Of a DNA stretch of 64,000 bases, positions 16,295-25,076 are shown in pieces; positions within the stretch are counted from its first letter, which is position 1, and the number at the start of each line of letters is the position of its first letter. The position numbers were made by a program, and so were the translations under genes. The stretch covers positions 1,984,001 through 2,048,000 of the forward strand of contig JASGHP010000001.1 in assembly GCA_047602295.1 (NCBI GenBank), read 5' to 3'. Under the pieces are notes generated by a model. The model saw nothing but the letters and a program-made list of their open reading frames with translations, was not told the DNA's origin and searched no databases. The stretch comes from JACMLD01 sp047602295. GTDB lineage: Bacteria; Bacteroidota; Bacteroidia; Chitinophagales; Chitinophagaceae.

Positions 16295-16337
16295 ATTAAA
16301 TATATATTGAGTTGTTACGTCCGTATAAATTGCGTTC

Positions 16338-16925
16338 TTATTTTCTATGATTGTTAAAGAGCGTATAGAAAATACTGATCTGCGCTACACCGTTTTTCCA
16401 GTCTGGTTTTGTTGTTTGTGCGTCAAAATCTCCCAGTTTAGAAAGGCCGGCTGTATATCTTGCGCCAATGCCCAAACCAATAGGACTGTGATAACCGATG
16501 CCACCAGCAATAGATAAATCGGTGCTCTTCGCAAAGTCCTCACTGGTGCCGTCTACTTTTTCATTTACTTTGAAACCAATCTGAGGGCCGGCTTCCAGGT
16601 AAAAACCTCCGTTAAATCTGTACTTAGCCATTACCGGTATATTGATGTAGGTAAGTTTGTAATCAGTTTTAGCGCCTGTTTGTTCTAATTTGGCACCTTG
16701 TGTAGATAACAATACTTCTGGCTGAATAGCAAAATTATTTCCTACAAATAAGCTTACAAATGCACCTCCGTGAAAACCGATTAATGTTTTTGCTTTAAGA
16801 TCAGCTTCATTACTTGCACCGGTAAAATTGCTGATATTAGCTCCCGCTTTTACGCCCAGCTCAAAATGCTGCGCAAAACTTGTTGTTCCTGCCAATAACA
16901 ATACAAATACAATACACTTTCTCAT
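16338..16925 (-). CDS. Outer-membrane beta-barrel protein
   Basis: Small porin-like or PorT-like barrel of 195 residues. The signal peptide MRKCIVFVLLLAGTTSFAQ is followed by FELGVKAGANISNF, a typical first strand, and alternating amphipathic strands (FALQPEVLL-like AIQPEVLLSTQGAK, YKLTYINIPVMAKYRF, FYLEAGPQIGFKV, IGLGIGARYTAGLSKL) and a final aromatic-ended strand VAQISIFYTLF. Function unknown; such proteins are abundant in the phylum. Confidence 0.82.
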   Translation of the reverse strand: MRKCIVFVLLLAGTTSFAQHFELGVKAGANISNFTGASNEADLKAKTLIGFHGGAFVSLFVGNNFAIQPEVLLSTQGAKLEQTGAKTDYKLTYINIPVMAKYRFNGGFYLEAGPQIGFKVNEKVDGTSEDFAKSTDLSIAGGIGYHSPIGLGIGARYTAGLSKLGDFDAQTTKPDWKNGVAQISIFYTLFNNHRK

Positions 16926-17140
16926 ACAATAAAATTTTTGTGGTTGTTTGAAATTTTTAAAATGCTATTTGGTTAAATGCTTTAGCTGCTATTATTTCTT
17001 TTCTAACGCAACTGTCTCTTAGTTGTATGTGTTTAACAAAAGCAATGCCGTTTATTGTAAAGTTTTCATGCTTTAATTAGAAGAAAAAAAGGAGGTGCAA
17101 CGGAATGCTTCTGTTACATGTCAACCCTTAAACCTATTTT

Positions 17141-17545
17141 ATGCGTTTAATACTCTCTATTATTATAACAATAGCATGTTTAGCCTTTGTTGGCGCATGC
17201 AGTAAATCGTCAGGAGGATTAAAATCTGTACCTGAGTTGAAAAATAAATGGAATTATGTAGCTCAATATTATAGTATAGGAGGACCGGGAAGCTGGCATG
17301 CTGTTTCCCCGGTTACAGAATGGATAAACCTGCTTCCAAACGGAGAAGTAAACAGCAATCTTGACCCCTTTAAAGATGCTACAGGTTATGAACTGCCAGA
17401 TTCTGCAAAGATTAAATTCCTGATTCCTTCGAAACCAGATGGCTATTTGCTTTTTCAGTATAGATTTGATGACGATGGTGCACTTATTTTAAGCCCTTTA
17501 AACCCTATGTGTATAGAAGGCTGTGCGATGAAATTTAAGCAGTAA
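17141..17545 (+). CDS. Putative lipoprotein, lipocalin-like
   Basis: 134 residues with a lipoprotein signal: MRLILSIIITIACLAFVGAC ends in the lipobox Cys. The mature part (ELKNKWNYVAQYYSIGG, EWINLLPNGEVNS, GYLLFQYRFDDDGALILSP, ending CIEGCAMKFKQ) has the strand pattern of the small lipocalin-like lipoproteins common in this group, in which the terminal CIEGC motif recurs. Function unknown. It stands alone between the beta-barrel gene and thyA. Confidence 0.72.
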   Translation: MRLILSIIITIACLAFVGACSKSSGGLKSVPELKNKWNYVAQYYSIGGPGSWHAVSPVTEWINLLPNGEVNSNLDPFKDATGYELPDSAKIKFLIPSKPDGYLLFQYRFDDDGALILSPLNPMCIEGCAMKFKQ

Positions 17546-17683
17546 AAAACTAACAGATTGTTACTGTTTATTTTTACAATAAACTATCTGTGGAAAAATG
17601 GCTGCAAAAAGTGGAATAATTTGCCAGTATAAGCCTGCACTCAATTCCCGGCAAATTGCAAATTCCATGGTATCTTGCAGGTT

Positions 17684-18499
17684 ATGCAGCAATACCAGCA
17701 ATTACTAAAACATATACTTGATAATGGCGTATCCAAAACTGATCGTACCGGCACAGGCACCACCAGTTATTTTGGATACCAGATGCGTTTTGATCTTACC
17801 CAGGGTTTTCCATTGGTGACTACCAAAAAACTTCATCTGAAGAGTATTATTTATGAATTGCTTTGGTTCTTAAAAGGCGAAACCAATATTGCCTACCTGA
17901 AAGAACATGGTGTAAAAATCTGGGATGAATGGGCAAATGAAAACGGGGATCTTGGTCCTGTGTATGGCAAACAATGGCGCAGTTGGGAAGGTGCAGATGG
18001 CAAAACTTATGATCAGGTTACGGATGTAATAAAGCAATTAAAAACCAATCCTGATAGCCGCCGCATGATTGTAAGTGCGTGGAATGTGGCAGACTTAAAA
18101 GACATGGCTTTAATGCCTTGTCATAACATGTTTCAATTTTATGTAGCGCCTGCTACTACTCCAAACGGTAAAGGCAAACTATCCTGCCAGCTATACCAAC
18201 GCAGTGCAGATGTTTTTCTGGGTGTACCATTTAATATTGCATCTTATGCATTGCTTACACTTATGATAGCGCAGGTTTGTGATTTGGAACCGGGAGAATT
18301 CATACACAGCTTTGGCGATGTACATATTTACAACAATCATTTAGAACAGGTGCAATTGCAATTAAGCCGCGATCCTTTTCCATTGCCAACAATGAAATTA
18401 AATCCCGCTGTAAAAAACATTTTTGATTTTACATTTGAAGATTTTACACTGGAGAATTACCAGCATCATCCTGCCATAAAAGCACCTGTAGCTGTATAA
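17684..18499 (+). CDS. thyA: Thymidylate synthase
   Basis: Makes dTMP from dUMP using methylene-tetrahydrofolate. The 271-residue product contains the dUMP/folate contacts and catalytic site: SKTDRTGTGTTSYFG near the start, LPCH-type site as LMPCHNMFQFYV with the nucleophilic Cys, QRSADVFLGVPFNIASYALL, and the HIYNNHLEQ end motif. I choose the ATG at 17684 (MQQYQQLLKHIL); a TTG at 17675 would add three residues. It is followed 89 nt later by folA, which regenerates the tetrahydrofolate consumed here. Confidence 0.96.
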   Translation: MQQYQQLLKHILDNGVSKTDRTGTGTTSYFGYQMRFDLTQGFPLVTTKKLHLKSIIYELLWFLKGETNIAYLKEHGVKIWDEWANENGDLGPVYGKQWRSWEGADGKTYDQVTDVIKQLKTNPDSRRMIVSAWNVADLKDMALMPCHNMFQFYVAPATTPNGKGKLSCQLYQRSADVFLGVPFNIASYALLTLMIAQVCDLEPGEFIHSFGDVHIYNNHLEQVQLQLSRDPFPLPTMKLNPAVKNIFDFTFEDFTLENYQHHPAIKAPVAV

Positions 18500-18588
18500 A
18501 ATATCAATAGTCCTCTTCAAATACATTGCGAGGAGTTAAAGAAATAAAGAATGCCCAATTATTAATTACTAATTGCTAATTATTAATT

Positions 18589-19092
18589 ATGATACTAACG
18601 CTGGTAGCAGCAGCTTCAGAAAATAATGTTATTGGCATGCAGAACAAGCTGGTGTGGAACCTGCCCAATGATACCCGCTTTTTTAAAAACACTACCTGGG
18701 GCATGCCCGTTATTATGGGCAGAAAAACTTTTGAATCGCTGGAGAATAAACCATTGAATGGACGCTTCAATGTAGTCATTACCAATCACCCGGAATCTTT
18801 GCAGCCTAAAGGTCCTATAAAAACAGCCGGAAGTTTAAAAGAGGCTGTTGAAATAGCCGCCACCACAGATGCCAAAGAAGTATTTATTGTCGGAGGAGGA
18901 AAAGTGTATGCAGAATCGCTTCCATTGGCCAGCAGGATTGTTTTAACCAGGGTGCATGCAACAGTAGAAGGCGATGCTTTTTTCCCGGTGTTTAGTAAAG
19001 ATGAGTGGGTGTTAATAACCAACCAGGACTTTGCCGCAGATGATAAGCATCAGTATGCGTATAGCTTTCAGGTGTGGGAGAGGAGGAAGTAA
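18589..19092 (+). CDS. folA: Dihydrofolate reductase
   Basis: NADPH-dependent reduction of dihydrofolate. The 167-residue product has the N-terminal ENNVIGMQNKLVWNLPND (active-site Asn/Trp and the acidic Asp), MPVIMGRKTFESL for NADPH binding, and EVFIVGGGKVYAESL near the C-terminus. The start ATG at 18589 is immediately preceded by an AT-rich simple-repeat leader (TTAATTACTAATTGCTAATTA type). Pairs functionally with thyA. Confidence 0.95.
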   Translation: MILTLVAAASENNVIGMQNKLVWNLPNDTRFFKNTTWGMPVIMGRKTFESLENKPLNGRFNVVITNHPESLQPKGPIKTAGSLKEAVEIAATTDAKEVFIVGGGKVYAESLPLASRIVLTRVHATVEGDAFFPVFSKDEWVLITNQDFAADDKHQYAYSFQVWERRK

Positions 19093-19396
19093 CAAGTTTT
19101 AAGTGGTAAGTTTTAAGTTATAAGTTGTGTGCGTGAAGATGGCAAGTTACATATGACTGAGAACTGATTAAATAGTCAACTTTTTTTGAGCCAGGCATTT
19201 TATCATCATTAAACATCGTTGCGTCGCACTCTTTTACTACATATCATCATTGACCGGTAACTTAATTTTGATCAAAGTGAAAAGTCTGGAAATATCTTGC
19301 AATTACATAGTGAGACCAATTTGTGGTTGGAGCATTTTCACATTTACCACATTTTCACACTTTCACATTCTTTAATTACTAATTTTTAATTATCAA
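19093..19396. repeat. Intergenic space with dispersed repeats
   Basis: About 300 nt without a gene. It begins with degenerate AAGTTTTAAGT words, carries a copy of the dispersed repeat (CGTTGCGTCGCACTCTTTTA, 19217-19236) and ends in an AATTACTAATTTTTAATTA run just ahead of the next gene. Confidence 0.55.
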
Positions 19397-20194
19397 TTGT
19401 ATTCCGCTTCTCGTCTTGCTGCAAAATTTATTCGTTATTACATCACCGCTTCTAATGGAAAAGGGCACGGCATTCATTCTCCCTTTGTTTTTGATTTTAT
19501 CATTCATGTATTGAATGATAAAAGAAATTTTTATGCATACCAGCAAATAGAACAGTTGCGCAATGAGCTAATAGCAGATGAAAGAATTTTGGAGATAGAT
19601 GATTTTGGTGCAGGTACTGTAAGTGGAAATAAAAAACAAAGAAAGCTAAGCGATATAGCGAGGCGTGTTGCCAAGTCGCCTAAACTTGGAAAATTATTGC
19701 TCCGCATCGCCAACTATTACCAACCATCGGTAATGCTGGAACTGGGCACTTCACTGGGTTTGTCCGCGGCATATTTATCCAGCGGAAATCCTGCGGCAAA
19801 ACTTATTACGTGCGAGGGCGCAAGTGCTGTGGCGGCTGTTGCCAGGGAAAATTTTTATCGCTTGCAGTTAAATAATATAAAAGTAATTGAAGGCAATTTC
19901 GACGACACATTGCCGGGCATATTACAGTCTGTAGATAACATTGATGTTGCGTTTATAGATGGCAACCACCGCAAGCAACCCACGCTTGATTATTTTGAGC
20001 AGTTGCTGCAGAAAAAAAACAGCCAAAGCATATTGATATTTGATGACATACACTGGAGTGCAGAAATGGAAGAAGCGTGGGCGGCGATAAAAAATCATCC
20101 TTCCGTAATGCTTACAGTAGACCTCTTTTTTATTGGCATTGTATTTTTTAATCCCGATTTTAAAGTAAAGCAGGATTTTATCATCCGCTTTTAA
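19397..20194 (+). CDS. Class I SAM-dependent methyltransferase
   Basis: 265-residue cytosolic methyltransferase with an N-terminal helical extension (residues 1-95) and a Rossmann-type catalytic half: SAM motif I VMLELGTSLGLSAAYLS, acidic motif II LITCEGASA, motif with DNIDVAFIDGNH and ILIFDDIHW. The FIDGNH/FDDIHW pair resembles the O-methyltransferase (family 3) group that uses a metal, but the substrate cannot be assigned. The start is TTG at 19397; no ATG occurs in frame before the conserved core. Confidence 0.82.
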   Translation: MYSASRLAAKFIRYYITASNGKGHGIHSPFVFDFIIHVLNDKRNFYAYQQIEQLRNELIADERILEIDDFGAGTVSGNKKQRKLSDIARRVAKSPKLGKLLLRIANYYQPSVMLELGTSLGLSAAYLSSGNPAAKLITCEGASAVAAVARENFYRLQLNNIKVIEGNFDDTLPGILQSVDNIDVAFIDGNHRKQPTLDYFEQLLQKKNSQSILIFDDIHWSAEMEEAWAAIKNHPSVMLTVDLFFIGIVFFNPDFKVKQDFIIRF

Positions 20195-20258
20195 TATTGT
20201 TCTAAGCTGGTTAGTAGGTATCCTAAAAAAAACTTGCTATCTTACCAACAGAACAATA
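20195..20258 (+). promoter_or_regulatory. Inverted repeat flanking the pnt promoter region
   Basis: TATTGTTCT (20195-20203) and AGAACAATA (20250-20258) are perfect 9-nt inverted repeats bracketing the 46-nt stretch just upstream of pntAA, ending four bases before its ATG. Could be a looped operator or mRNA leader hairpin that would sequester the start region. Purely structural observation. Confidence 0.35.
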
Positions 20259-20262
20259 TACT

Positions 20263-21378
20263 ATGATAATTGGAGTCTTGCAGGAACCATCTTTCGAATC
20301 CCGAGTATCATTATTGCCAGAAGCCGTAGCTGCGCTTACCAAAAAAGGCGTCACCGTATTGGTGGAAGCCGGTGCGGGTACACGTGCCTTTGCGCAGGAT
20401 GAAGACTATACCAAAGCTGGCGCAACTATAAAATCAGCAGAAGAAATTAAAGCAGGTGCAGATGTTCTTTGCAGCATTCATCCAATACAAGGCACACTCT
20501 CTTCCGGAAAAATTTGCATCGGTGTTTACCAGCCACTTTTTAATTTTCAGTTGATGAAAGAATGGGCAGCAGCAGGCATCACCTGTTTCAGCCTCGATAT
20601 GTTGCCGCGTACCACCCGTGCACAAAGCATGGATGTACTCAGCAGCCAGGCCAATATTGCCGGTTATAAAGCAGTATTGTTAGCGGCCAATCTTTATCCA
20701 AGATATTTCCCCATGTTTATGACAGCGGCAGGCAGCATTGCTCCTGCTAAAGTATTGATACTAGGTGCTGGTGTTGCAGGTCTGCAAGCCATTGCCACTG
20801 CCAGGCGCTTAGGCGCAATGGTAGAAGTGTTTGACACAAGGCCCGCCGTAAAAGAAGAAGTAATGAGCCTGGGTGCAAAATTTGTGGAAGTGGCCGGTGC
20901 AGCAGATGCCAGCAAAGCGGGCGGTTATGCAGTTGAGCAATCGGCCGATTTTGCCGAAAAGCAAAAAGCAAAAATTGCAGAGAGCATTGCGAAGGCAGAC
21001 ATTGTTATTGCCACTGCGCAAATACCAGGAAAGCCAGCGCCGATATTAGTAACAACGGCCATGATAGAAGCTATGAAAAAAGGTGCTGTTATTATAGACC
21101 TTGCAGCAGCAACAGGTGGCAATACGGAGCAAACAAAAAATAATGAAACAATAGTTTATAAAGGAATAACCATTGTTGGTAATTCCGCACTGTCTTCTAC
21201 CATGTCTTCAGATGCCAGTAAATTGTACGGAAAAAATGTATTGAACTTTTTGCAACTTATTATGGATAAAGAAGCAAACCTTCACCTGAACTGGGAAGAC
21301 GATTTGGTTAAAGGTTCTTGCATTACGCATGATGGTAAGGTGGTGAATGAAAGAGTGAAATTATTAATTAGTAATTAG
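20263..21378 (+). CDS. pntAA: NAD(P) transhydrogenase alpha subunit part 1
   Basis: NAD(H)-binding domain I of the proton-translocating nicotinamide nucleotide transhydrogenase, which uses proton motive force to make NADPH from NADH. The 371-residue product is the soluble split form: alanine-dehydrogenase-like N-terminus (IGVLQEPSFESRVSLLPEAV), and the NAD-binding motif VLILGAGVAGLQAIATARRLGA. Followed by the two other subunits in order, giving the three-polypeptide arrangement. Confidence 0.93.
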   Translation: MIIGVLQEPSFESRVSLLPEAVAALTKKGVTVLVEAGAGTRAFAQDEDYTKAGATIKSAEEIKAGADVLCSIHPIQGTLSSGKICIGVYQPLFNFQLMKEWAAAGITCFSLDMLPRTTRAQSMDVLSSQANIAGYKAVLLAANLYPRYFPMFMTAAGSIAPAKVLILGAGVAGLQAIATARRLGAMVEVFDTRPAVKEEVMSLGAKFVEVAGAADASKAGGYAVEQSADFAEKQKAKIAESIAKADIVIATAQIPGKPAPILVTTAMIEAMKKGAVIIDLAAATGGNTEQTKNNETIVYKGITIVGNSALSSTMSSDASKLYGKNVLNFLQLIMDKEANLHLNWEDDLVKGSCITHDGKVVNERVKLLISN

Positions 21379-21502
21379 GAATTAATAATTAGTAATTGGC
21401 TGAAAAACTATTGTTCAGGACATAAAGCTAGTTCTATAAATATTTTTAACAGGCAGCGGCTAATAGCTAATGGCTAAAAGCTAACAGCTCAAAATTCTCA
21501 AT

Positions 21503-21802
21503 ATGCTCGATTGGATTTACGCACACGAACAAATGATCTACATTGTTGTGCTGATGGTTTTTTTAGGTATTGAAGTGATAGGCCGTGTGCCAAGTGTTTT
21601 GCACACACCTTTAATGAGTGGTGCCAATGCTATTCATGGCGTAGTGATAATAGGTGCCATCATCGTAATGGGCAAAGCAGAAGCAGATAATTATGTGGCT
21701 TTGATACTGGGATTCCTGGCAGTAATACTCGGTACATTAAACGTGGTAGGTGGTTTTGTAGTTACTGATCGTATGCTGGAAATGTTTAAGAAAAAGAAAT
21801 GA
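21503..21802 (+). CDS. pntAB: NAD(P) transhydrogenase alpha subunit part 2
   Basis: Small membrane part of the transhydrogenase alpha subunit: 99 residues with three hydrophobic segments (residues about 10-26, 40-58 and 65-88) and the family sequence EVIGRVPSVLHTPLMSGANA. It lies 124 nt after pntAA; the spacer is filled with AATTAGTAATTA-type and GCTAATAGCTAATGG-type simple repeats. Confidence 0.9.
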   Translation: MLDWIYAHEQMIYIVVLMVFLGIEVIGRVPSVLHTPLMSGANAIHGVVIIGAIIVMGKAEADNYVALILGFLAVILGTLNVVGGFVVTDRMLEMFKKKK

Positions 21803-21905
21803 AGAAGAATTAACAATTAGTAATTAGCAATTAATAATTACTAAAGCTTGGTCAGTCTAGCATGTTCTTTTTTTGATTTTTGAATTTTTACTTTTGAATT
21901 TCTAT

Positions 21906-23435
21906 ATGGAATTAAACATCCTTACCATTTGCTACCTTATTGCTTCCGTCACTTTTATATTGGGACTGAAGATGCTTTCTAATCCTGCAACTGCAAGAAG
22001 AGGAAACCTGATTGCAGCCGGTGGAATGACGATTGCTATTATCGGTACTATCTTTTTATACAAAGACGACGAAGGCAAAGCCCTGCATAACTACGGATGG
22101 ATATTTGCTGCATTGGTGATAGGTGGTATTGTTGGCACACTGGCAGCAAAAAAAGTTAAGATGACCGCCATGCCGGAAATGGTGAGTCTTTTTAATGGCA
22201 TGGGTGGTGCTTGTGCGATGTTAATTAGCATAGTTGAATTTAATCACCTATATAGGTTATATCATGCGGGTGGTTGGATTTCTTACCCACCACTCAGCTC
22301 TCTGGATGCTTCAAACATATTTCCGACAATTGAAAAAAGCCAGCTCTTAATAATTGTATTGGGTCTTGTTATTGGTTCTGTTTCTTTTGCAGGTAGCATG
22401 ATTGCCTGGGGTAAATTGAATGGAAAGATTAAAGATTTTTCTTTTAAAGGACAGCATGTTTTTAACTTGCTTATTTTAGGAGTTATTATTGCTATTGCTG
22501 CTTATTTCTTATATAGTTCGCCAGCTCATTCTGCTTTGAAGTTTAGCGACAAGACATCTTTTGCTCTTCCTTTTATATCAAAAACTTCCCTGTATCTGTT
22601 TTTTGCTATACTGGTTCTTGCGCTTGCTTACGGCATTTTCTTCGTTCTTCCTATCGGTGGGGCAGATATGCCGGTAGTTATTTCTCTCCTCAATTCCTTT
22701 ACGGGTGTTGCCGCGGCTTGCGGTGGTTTTTTATACAACAACAAAGCCATGCTTACCGGGGGAATATTAGTTGGTGCTGCGGGTACACTATTAACAATAT
22801 TGATGTGCAAAGCCATGAACCGTTCGCTTACTAATGTATTGATTGGTTCTTTTGGCGCCAAAGCAAATGGTAGTGCTGGAAGCAGCGGAGCAAAAGAACA
22901 AGGGAGCTATAAAGAAATCAGTATTAGTGATACGGCCATGCTGATGGGCTATGCAAAAAAAGTAATAATAGTTCCCGGTTATGGATTGGCGGTAGCGCAG
23001 GCGCAACATGTTTGTCATGAACTGGAAAAAATACTGGAGGAAAAAGGCGTGGAAGTAAAATATGCGATTCACCCGGTAGCGGGCCGTATGCCCGGCCACA
23101 TGAACGTATTGCTGGCCGAAGCTGATGTGAGTTATGATAAGCTGCAGGAAATGGAGCAGGCCAATGAAGAGTTTGCCACAACGGATGTGGTGTTGGTACT
23201 TGGCGCAAATGATGTGGTAAATCCCGCTGCCAAAACAGATCCGGCATCTCCTATTTATGGTATGCCTATTTTAGATGTAGAACTTGCCAAACACTGCATC
23301 GTAAACAAACGCAGCATGAAACCCGGTTATGCTGGTATTGAAAATGATCTCTTCTTTCGCCCCAAAACTTCTATGCTATTTGGCGATGCAAAAAAAGTAT
23401 TGCAGGACTTAGTAGCTGAAGTAAAAAGTATATAA
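21906..23435 (+). CDS. pntB: NAD(P) transhydrogenase beta subunit
   Basis: Membrane domain II plus the NADP(H)-binding domain III. I choose the ATG at 21906 (MELNILTICYLIASV), which gives a 509-residue protein beginning at the first membrane segment; the frame extends upstream to 21873. About nine hydrophobic segments are followed by a linker rich in Gly/Ser/Lys and the domain III motifs VIIVPGYGLAVAQAQH, YAIHPVAGRMPGHMNVLLAE, VVLVLGANDVVNPAA and MPILDVELAKHC, ending with KRSMKPGYAGIEN. Completes the pnt operon. Confidence 0.93.
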   Translation: MELNILTICYLIASVTFILGLKMLSNPATARRGNLIAAGGMTIAIIGTIFLYKDDEGKALHNYGWIFAALVIGGIVGTLAAKKVKMTAMPEMVSLFNGMGGACAMLISIVEFNHLYRLYHAGGWISYPPLSSLDASNIFPTIEKSQLLIIVLGLVIGSVSFAGSMIAWGKLNGKIKDFSFKGQHVFNLLILGVIIAIAAYFLYSSPAHSALKFSDKTSFALPFISKTSLYLFFAILVLALAYGIFFVLPIGGADMPVVISLLNSFTGVAAACGGFLYNNKAMLTGGILVGAAGTLLTILMCKAMNRSLTNVLIGSFGAKANGSAGSSGAKEQGSYKEISISDTAMLMGYAKKVIIVPGYGLAVAQAQHVCHELEKILEEKGVEVKYAIHPVAGRMPGHMNVLLAEADVSYDKLQEMEQANEEFATTDVVLVLGANDVVNPAAKTDPASPIYGMPILDVELAKHCIVNKRSMKPGYAGIENDLFFRPKTSMLFGDAKKVLQDLVAEVKSI

Positions 23436-23577
23436 GGAGTAATTCGAACACAATTGTACTCTCTTATTCCTCTTGGGAACTATTGAATATTCCTGTCCAA
23501 TCATAAAATATATACAGCATTTGTGGTGGCATAAAGTTTAACAATGCTGTTTTATCTTTGCTAATTAATTTACAGAT

Positions 23578-24954
23578 TTGACAAGTTTACCATCCGCATT
23601 ATTGCAATCATTAGCACATGTACCCGGTTTTGACAAAGAACGTTTCGAAGCGGTGCATACAAGTGGCATACAGGTTACTTCAGTACGTGGTAATCCAATA
23701 AAATTATCTTCTGCTGGTTTATCTCATTTGCCAGTAAAAAACAAAATACCCTGGTCGTCTTATGGCTATTATCTTACAGAGCGGCCTGCTTTTATTTTTG
23801 ACCCTCATTTGCACGCAGGCCAATATTATGTGCAGGAAGCTTCTTCTATGTTTTTGGAGCAGGCATTAAAACAATCCGTAGATCTTTCGCAGCCATTAAA
23901 AGTGCTTGATCTTTGTGCTGCACCAGGTGGCAAATCAACTTTGATTCAATCTTTAATAAGCACAGATAGCGTATTGGTGAGTAATGAAGTGATCAAACAA
24001 AGATCTGCAGTGCTGGAAGAAAACATCATTAAATGGGGAGGTGGAAATGTTGTTGTTACCAATAATGATCCTGCCCATTTTGCCCGGCTGGAGAATTATT
24101 TTGATGTAATGGTAATAGATGCACCCTGCAGTGGCAGCGGACTTTTTCGCAGAGACCCGGAGGCCATTGAAGAGTGGAGTGAAAACAATGTGCAATTATG
24201 CAGCCAGCGGCAACAGCGCATTATTGCAGATGCATGGCCTGCGTTAAAAGAGGATGGTGTGCTTATTTATTCCACTTGTTCTTATTCAGCAGAAGAAGAT
24301 GAAAATATTCTTGACTGGCTTTGCAGCAATTTTCAGGCAACCAGTATTCCTTTGCAAGTGCCACAAGAATGGAATATTATTGAAACCATTTCGCCACTTA
24401 AAAAAGCAATCGGTTATCGTTTTTATCCGGATAAATTGGATGGAGAAGGGTTCTTCATTGCAGTTATCCGCAAAAATGAAGGTGGTTATTTTCAATCGCC
24501 TAAAGCAGTTAAGGCAGGAGAAGGTTTATTGTCAAAAACTGAAGCTGCATTGGTAAAACCCTGGATAAAGGAAGCTGACTGGCTTTTCTACAAACAGCAG
24601 GATGCTGTGTTGGCACTTCCTTCATCATTGCATAACGAGTTGGCTGTTTTAAAAAATAATCTGTATATAAAATATGCAGGTATTGCAATGGGCAAACTCT
24701 CGGCAAAAGATTTGATACCAGATCATGCGCTGGCTGTAAGCAATATGGTGAGTGAAAATCTTCCAAAGCTTTCATTCCACCTTGAAGATGCTATCAGGTA
24801 CCTGCGCAAAGACGAAGTAAGGCTTGATACCGATATGAGAGGATGGGCTTTGGCAGCATTTGAAGAACAACCTTTAGGATGGATAAAAATATTGCCCAAC
24901 CGGTCTAATAATTATTACCCCAAAGAATGGCGGATATTAAAAGCATTTGCGTGA
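23578..24954 (+). CDS. RsmF/NOP2-type m5C RNA methyltransferase
   Basis: Methylates cytosine C5 in rRNA (or possibly tRNA). The 458-residue product shows the NOL1/NOP2/Sun catalytic set: SAM loop LDLCAAPGGKST, PC motif DAPCSGSGLFRRD and TC motif YSTCSYSAEEDE, which supply the two catalytic cysteines. The C-terminal ~150 residues form an RsmF-like PUA-type extension (LGWIKILPNRSNNYYPKEWR). Start is TTG at 23578; no in-frame ATG lies closer to the conserved N-terminal region. Whether it targets the E. coli RsmF position or another base cannot be told. Confidence 0.88.
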   Translation: MTSLPSALLQSLAHVPGFDKERFEAVHTSGIQVTSVRGNPIKLSSAGLSHLPVKNKIPWSSYGYYLTERPAFIFDPHLHAGQYYVQEASSMFLEQALKQSVDLSQPLKVLDLCAAPGGKSTLIQSLISTDSVLVSNEVIKQRSAVLEENIIKWGGGNVVVTNNDPAHFARLENYFDVMVIDAPCSGSGLFRRDPEAIEEWSENNVQLCSQRQQRIIADAWPALKEDGVLIYSTCSYSAEEDENILDWLCSNFQATSIPLQVPQEWNIIETISPLKKAIGYRFYPDKLDGEGFFIAVIRKNEGGYFQSPKAVKAGEGLLSKTEAALVKPWIKEADWLFYKQQDAVLALPSSLHNELAVLKNNLYIKYAGIAMGKLSAKDLIPDHALAVSNMVSENLPKLSFHLEDAIRYLRKDEVRLDTDMRGWALAAFEEQPLGWIKILPNRSNNYYPKEWRILKAFA

Positions 24955-25076
24955 ATTTAAAATCAATCGGCGCTGTAATTACAAGTTCATAGAGTAATAT
25001 TTGTCGCTTTTGGCTTTAATTTTACCAAAAATGGATAAAAAACTTTCATATTTGCAATGCATAACCTTAAAATACA

